Source: a virus
Length of the DNA: 64,000 bases
Strand: one strand, 5' to 3'
Virus record (IMG/VR): IMGVR_UViG_3300027969_000060
Location: 1 to 64,000 of that record
The notes under the pieces were generated by a model that did no database searches, was not told the origin of the DNA, and worked only from the letters and a program-made list of their open reading frames with translations. Positions 63,677 through 64,000 of the stretch are shown one piece after another; within the stretch, counting starts at the first letter, position 1, and every line of letters starts with the position of its first letter. The position numbers and the translations under genes were made by a program.

Positions 63677-64000
63677 TTAAGCGTTTTCAATCTGTACACG
63701 GTTACCAGATGCGGCTGCAAATGACCACTGAGCTGTTGTGCCATTGGCCACCAACCAGGTTGATTCATTATTTGTCCACTGTGTTAACAATGCTTTGTGC
63801 GCTGTTAGTTTAGTTACAAAATATGTGTTGCCATTGGCGTCAGTTGCTTTGATATAAGCTTCAAACGTTGCTGGAGTATCGTCGGCTACTAATTTACAAA
63901 CTGCTGTACCGTCAGTTGTTTTAACTTTGTAACGACGACCTGAAGTTTGTTTAATAATATCACCAACACGAACTGTAGCTTCAGCATCAATTTTAGCACG
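63677..64000 (-). CDS. Partial CDS, structural protein (C-terminus only)
   Basis: 107 codons read to the window edge, ending ...GNRVQIENA. The translated segment has a strand pattern with ATVRVGDIIKQTSGRRYKVK, FEAYIKATDANGNTYFVTKL and WLVANGTTAQWSFAAASG. No family was recognised, but the style fits the tail proteins around it. The start and most of the protein lie beyond 64000. Confidence 0.7.
   Translation of the reverse strand, partial: RAKIDAEATVRVGDIIKQTSGRRYKVKTTDGTAVCKLVADDTPATFEAYIKATDANGNTYFVTKLTAHKALLTQWTNNESTWLVANGTTAQWSFAAASGNRVQIENA

Overview
The window is part of the genome of a lytic, contractile-tailed bacteriophage of the T4 superfamily. It carries recognisable homologues of T4 gp16/gp17 (terminase), gp18 (sheath), gp19 (tube), gp4 (head completion), gp13, gp14 and gp15 (neck and sheath terminator) and gp1 (dNMP kinase). 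The rest is mostly large, low-complexity, beta-rich tail proteins of the kind seen in T4-like phages of marine and freshwater bacteria. The DNA is moderately AT-rich. No tRNA, integrase, transposase or CRISPR array was seen. The host cannot be read from this window. The portal, capsid and most baseplate genes must lie outside it.

Layout. (1) 1-15654, almost all minus strand: head, packaging and tail-tube genes, read right to left as gp13, dNMP kinase, gp18, gp19, a second tube-fold protein, a 123-aa protein, gp4, a 2OG-Fe(II) oxygenase, gp16, two probable internal head proteins, gp17, an 881-aa unknown and two paralogous genes at the left edge. A small zinc-binding protein lies on the plus strand at 13878-14213. 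(2) 15696-19830, plus strand: gp14, gp15, a second 2OG oxygenase and a Nudix hydrolase, tightly coupled. (3) 19827-29207, minus strand: a 2619-aa modular fibre-like protein and two smaller structural proteins. (4) 29302-33043, plus strand: a three-gene cassette (GT9-like glycosyltransferase, SGNH hydrolase, NodU/CmcH-type carbamoyltransferase) closed by a two-way terminator. (5) 33078-64000, minus strand: an adhesin and tail-fibre array. It has three Gly/Cys-rich adhesin-like proteins interleaved with two tail-assembly-chaperone-like proteins, then giant proteins of 2894, 1973, 1650 and 1067 aa separated by small beta-sandwich proteins.

Regulation. T4-type late promoters (consensus NATAAATA) stand in front of many structural genes. 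In one subset (gp17, gp16, the first oxygenase, the gp54-like gene, the 881-aa gene, gp14 and the zinc protein) the octamer sits 5-6 nt from the start codon and no Shine-Dalgarno is present, which predicts leaderless late mRNAs. Other late genes have a 10-30 nt leader with a Shine-Dalgarno. One gene, the 1650-aa fibre, has a roughly 130-nt hairpin-rich leader. The dNMP kinase alone has a clear sigma70-type promoter, as expected for an early gene.

The most unusual content is the predicted leaderless late promoters, a shared shuffling of protein modules across the giant tail proteins, the Cys-rich adhesin/chaperone cluster, the sugar/carbamoyl cassette embedded in the fibre region, and a family of proteins with T4-like capsid-targeting N-termini.
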